Below, one piece after another: positions 33,753 through 33,888 of a DNA stretch of 33,888 bases; within the stretch, counting starts at the first letter, position 1, and each line of letters starts with the position of its first letter. The notes under the pieces were generated by a model that was given only the letters and a program-made list of their open reading frames with translations, did no database searches and had not been told where the DNA came from. Source of the stretch: Rhodoferax sp. GTDB taxonomy: Bacteria > Pseudomonadota > Gammaproteobacteria > Burkholderiales > Burkholderiaceae_C. Location: assembly GCA_013791765.1 (NCBI GenBank), contig VMTC01000108.1, positions 1 through 33,888 of the forward strand. The letters are read 5' to 3'. A program made the translations under genes and the position numbers.

Positions 33753-33888
33753 ATGGGAAAAGAAAAATTTTCGCGCACCAAGCCACACGTTAACGTTGGC
33801 ACCATTGGGCACGTCGACCACGGCAAGACCACGCTGACCGCAGCCATCACCAGCGTACTGGCAGCCAAATTTGGCGGCACCGCCAAGG
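33753..33888 (+). CDS. tuf: Elongation factor Tu (partial, 5' end)
   Basis: The first 45 codons of EF-Tu, which delivers aminoacyl-tRNA to the ribosome as a GTPase. It begins [20 protein letters not shown] and includes the P-loop [15 protein letters not shown] lies about 8 nt before the ATG. The gene runs off the window. It follows the tRNA-Tyr, -Gly, -Thr cluster and is probably co-transcribed with it. Confidence 0.97.
   Translation, partial: MGKEKFSRTKPHVNVGTIGHVDHGKTTLTAAITSVLAAKFGGTAK

Noticed and set aside
1-33888. CRISPR array, prophage or integrase
   Set aside because: No regularly spaced repeats, phage structural genes or integrase were seen on either strand.

Overview
The window is a GC-rich, densely coded chromosomal segment of a betaproteobacterium, most likely a Comamonadaceae member near Rhodoferax or Polaromonas. 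This rests on gene content and order (gph and trpEGDC; tRNA-Tyr, tRNA-Gly, tRNA-Thr and tuf; a fused isobutyryl-CoA mutase; the clsB/ybhN/ybhP cluster) and on dispersed short repeats of a type I associate with that family. The assignment is inference; no search was run.

Layout. 76-3885 (minus): a TetR-regulated efflux operon (TetR, membrane-fusion protein, FtsX-type permease, ABC ATPase) in which every junction is an ATGA overlap, with a palindromic operator at the regulator start. 4160-9724 (minus): a second tight operon with a small membrane-anchored protein, YbhP-type phosphodiesterase, cardiolipin synthase ClsB, YbhN-type membrane protein and a cytoplasmic molybdopterin oxidoreductase. 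9956-12523: M20 amidohydrolase (plus), then type III pantothenate kinase and a rhodanese protein (minus). 12629-17250: a 22-bp palindrome, the 1125-residue fused mutase icmF, a VapBC-type toxin-antitoxin module, and a decayed second copy of the icmF 3' end. 17285-18735: exonuclease Xni, a DUF2835 protein and a decayed intergenic stretch. 18769-24507: gph, followed by an opposite-strand block of two chemoreceptors and two chalcone-isomerase-like secreted proteins.

24657-33262 (plus) is a trp operon of unusual composition: a Trp-rich leader peptide, trpE, a GTGA-coupled diguanylate cyclase, trpG, threonine aldolase ltaE, a transporter-like remnant, trpD, trpC and ung. 33328-33888 holds tRNA-Tyr(GTA), tRNA-Gly(TCC), tRNA-Thr(GGT) and the start of tuf.

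The most interesting theme is short repeats entering genes. One family of about 55-60 bp has six recognisable copies: four intergenic (abutting or overlapping the coaX stop and the ltaE start) and two read in frame inside icmF and gph. A second repeat with GGGACAGA/TCTGTCCC ends extends TrpG by 29 residues past its usual end. Other highlights are the c-di-GMP synthase coupled to trpE, the icmF tail duplicated around a toxin-antitoxin module, and a candidate near-leaderless trp leader peptide.
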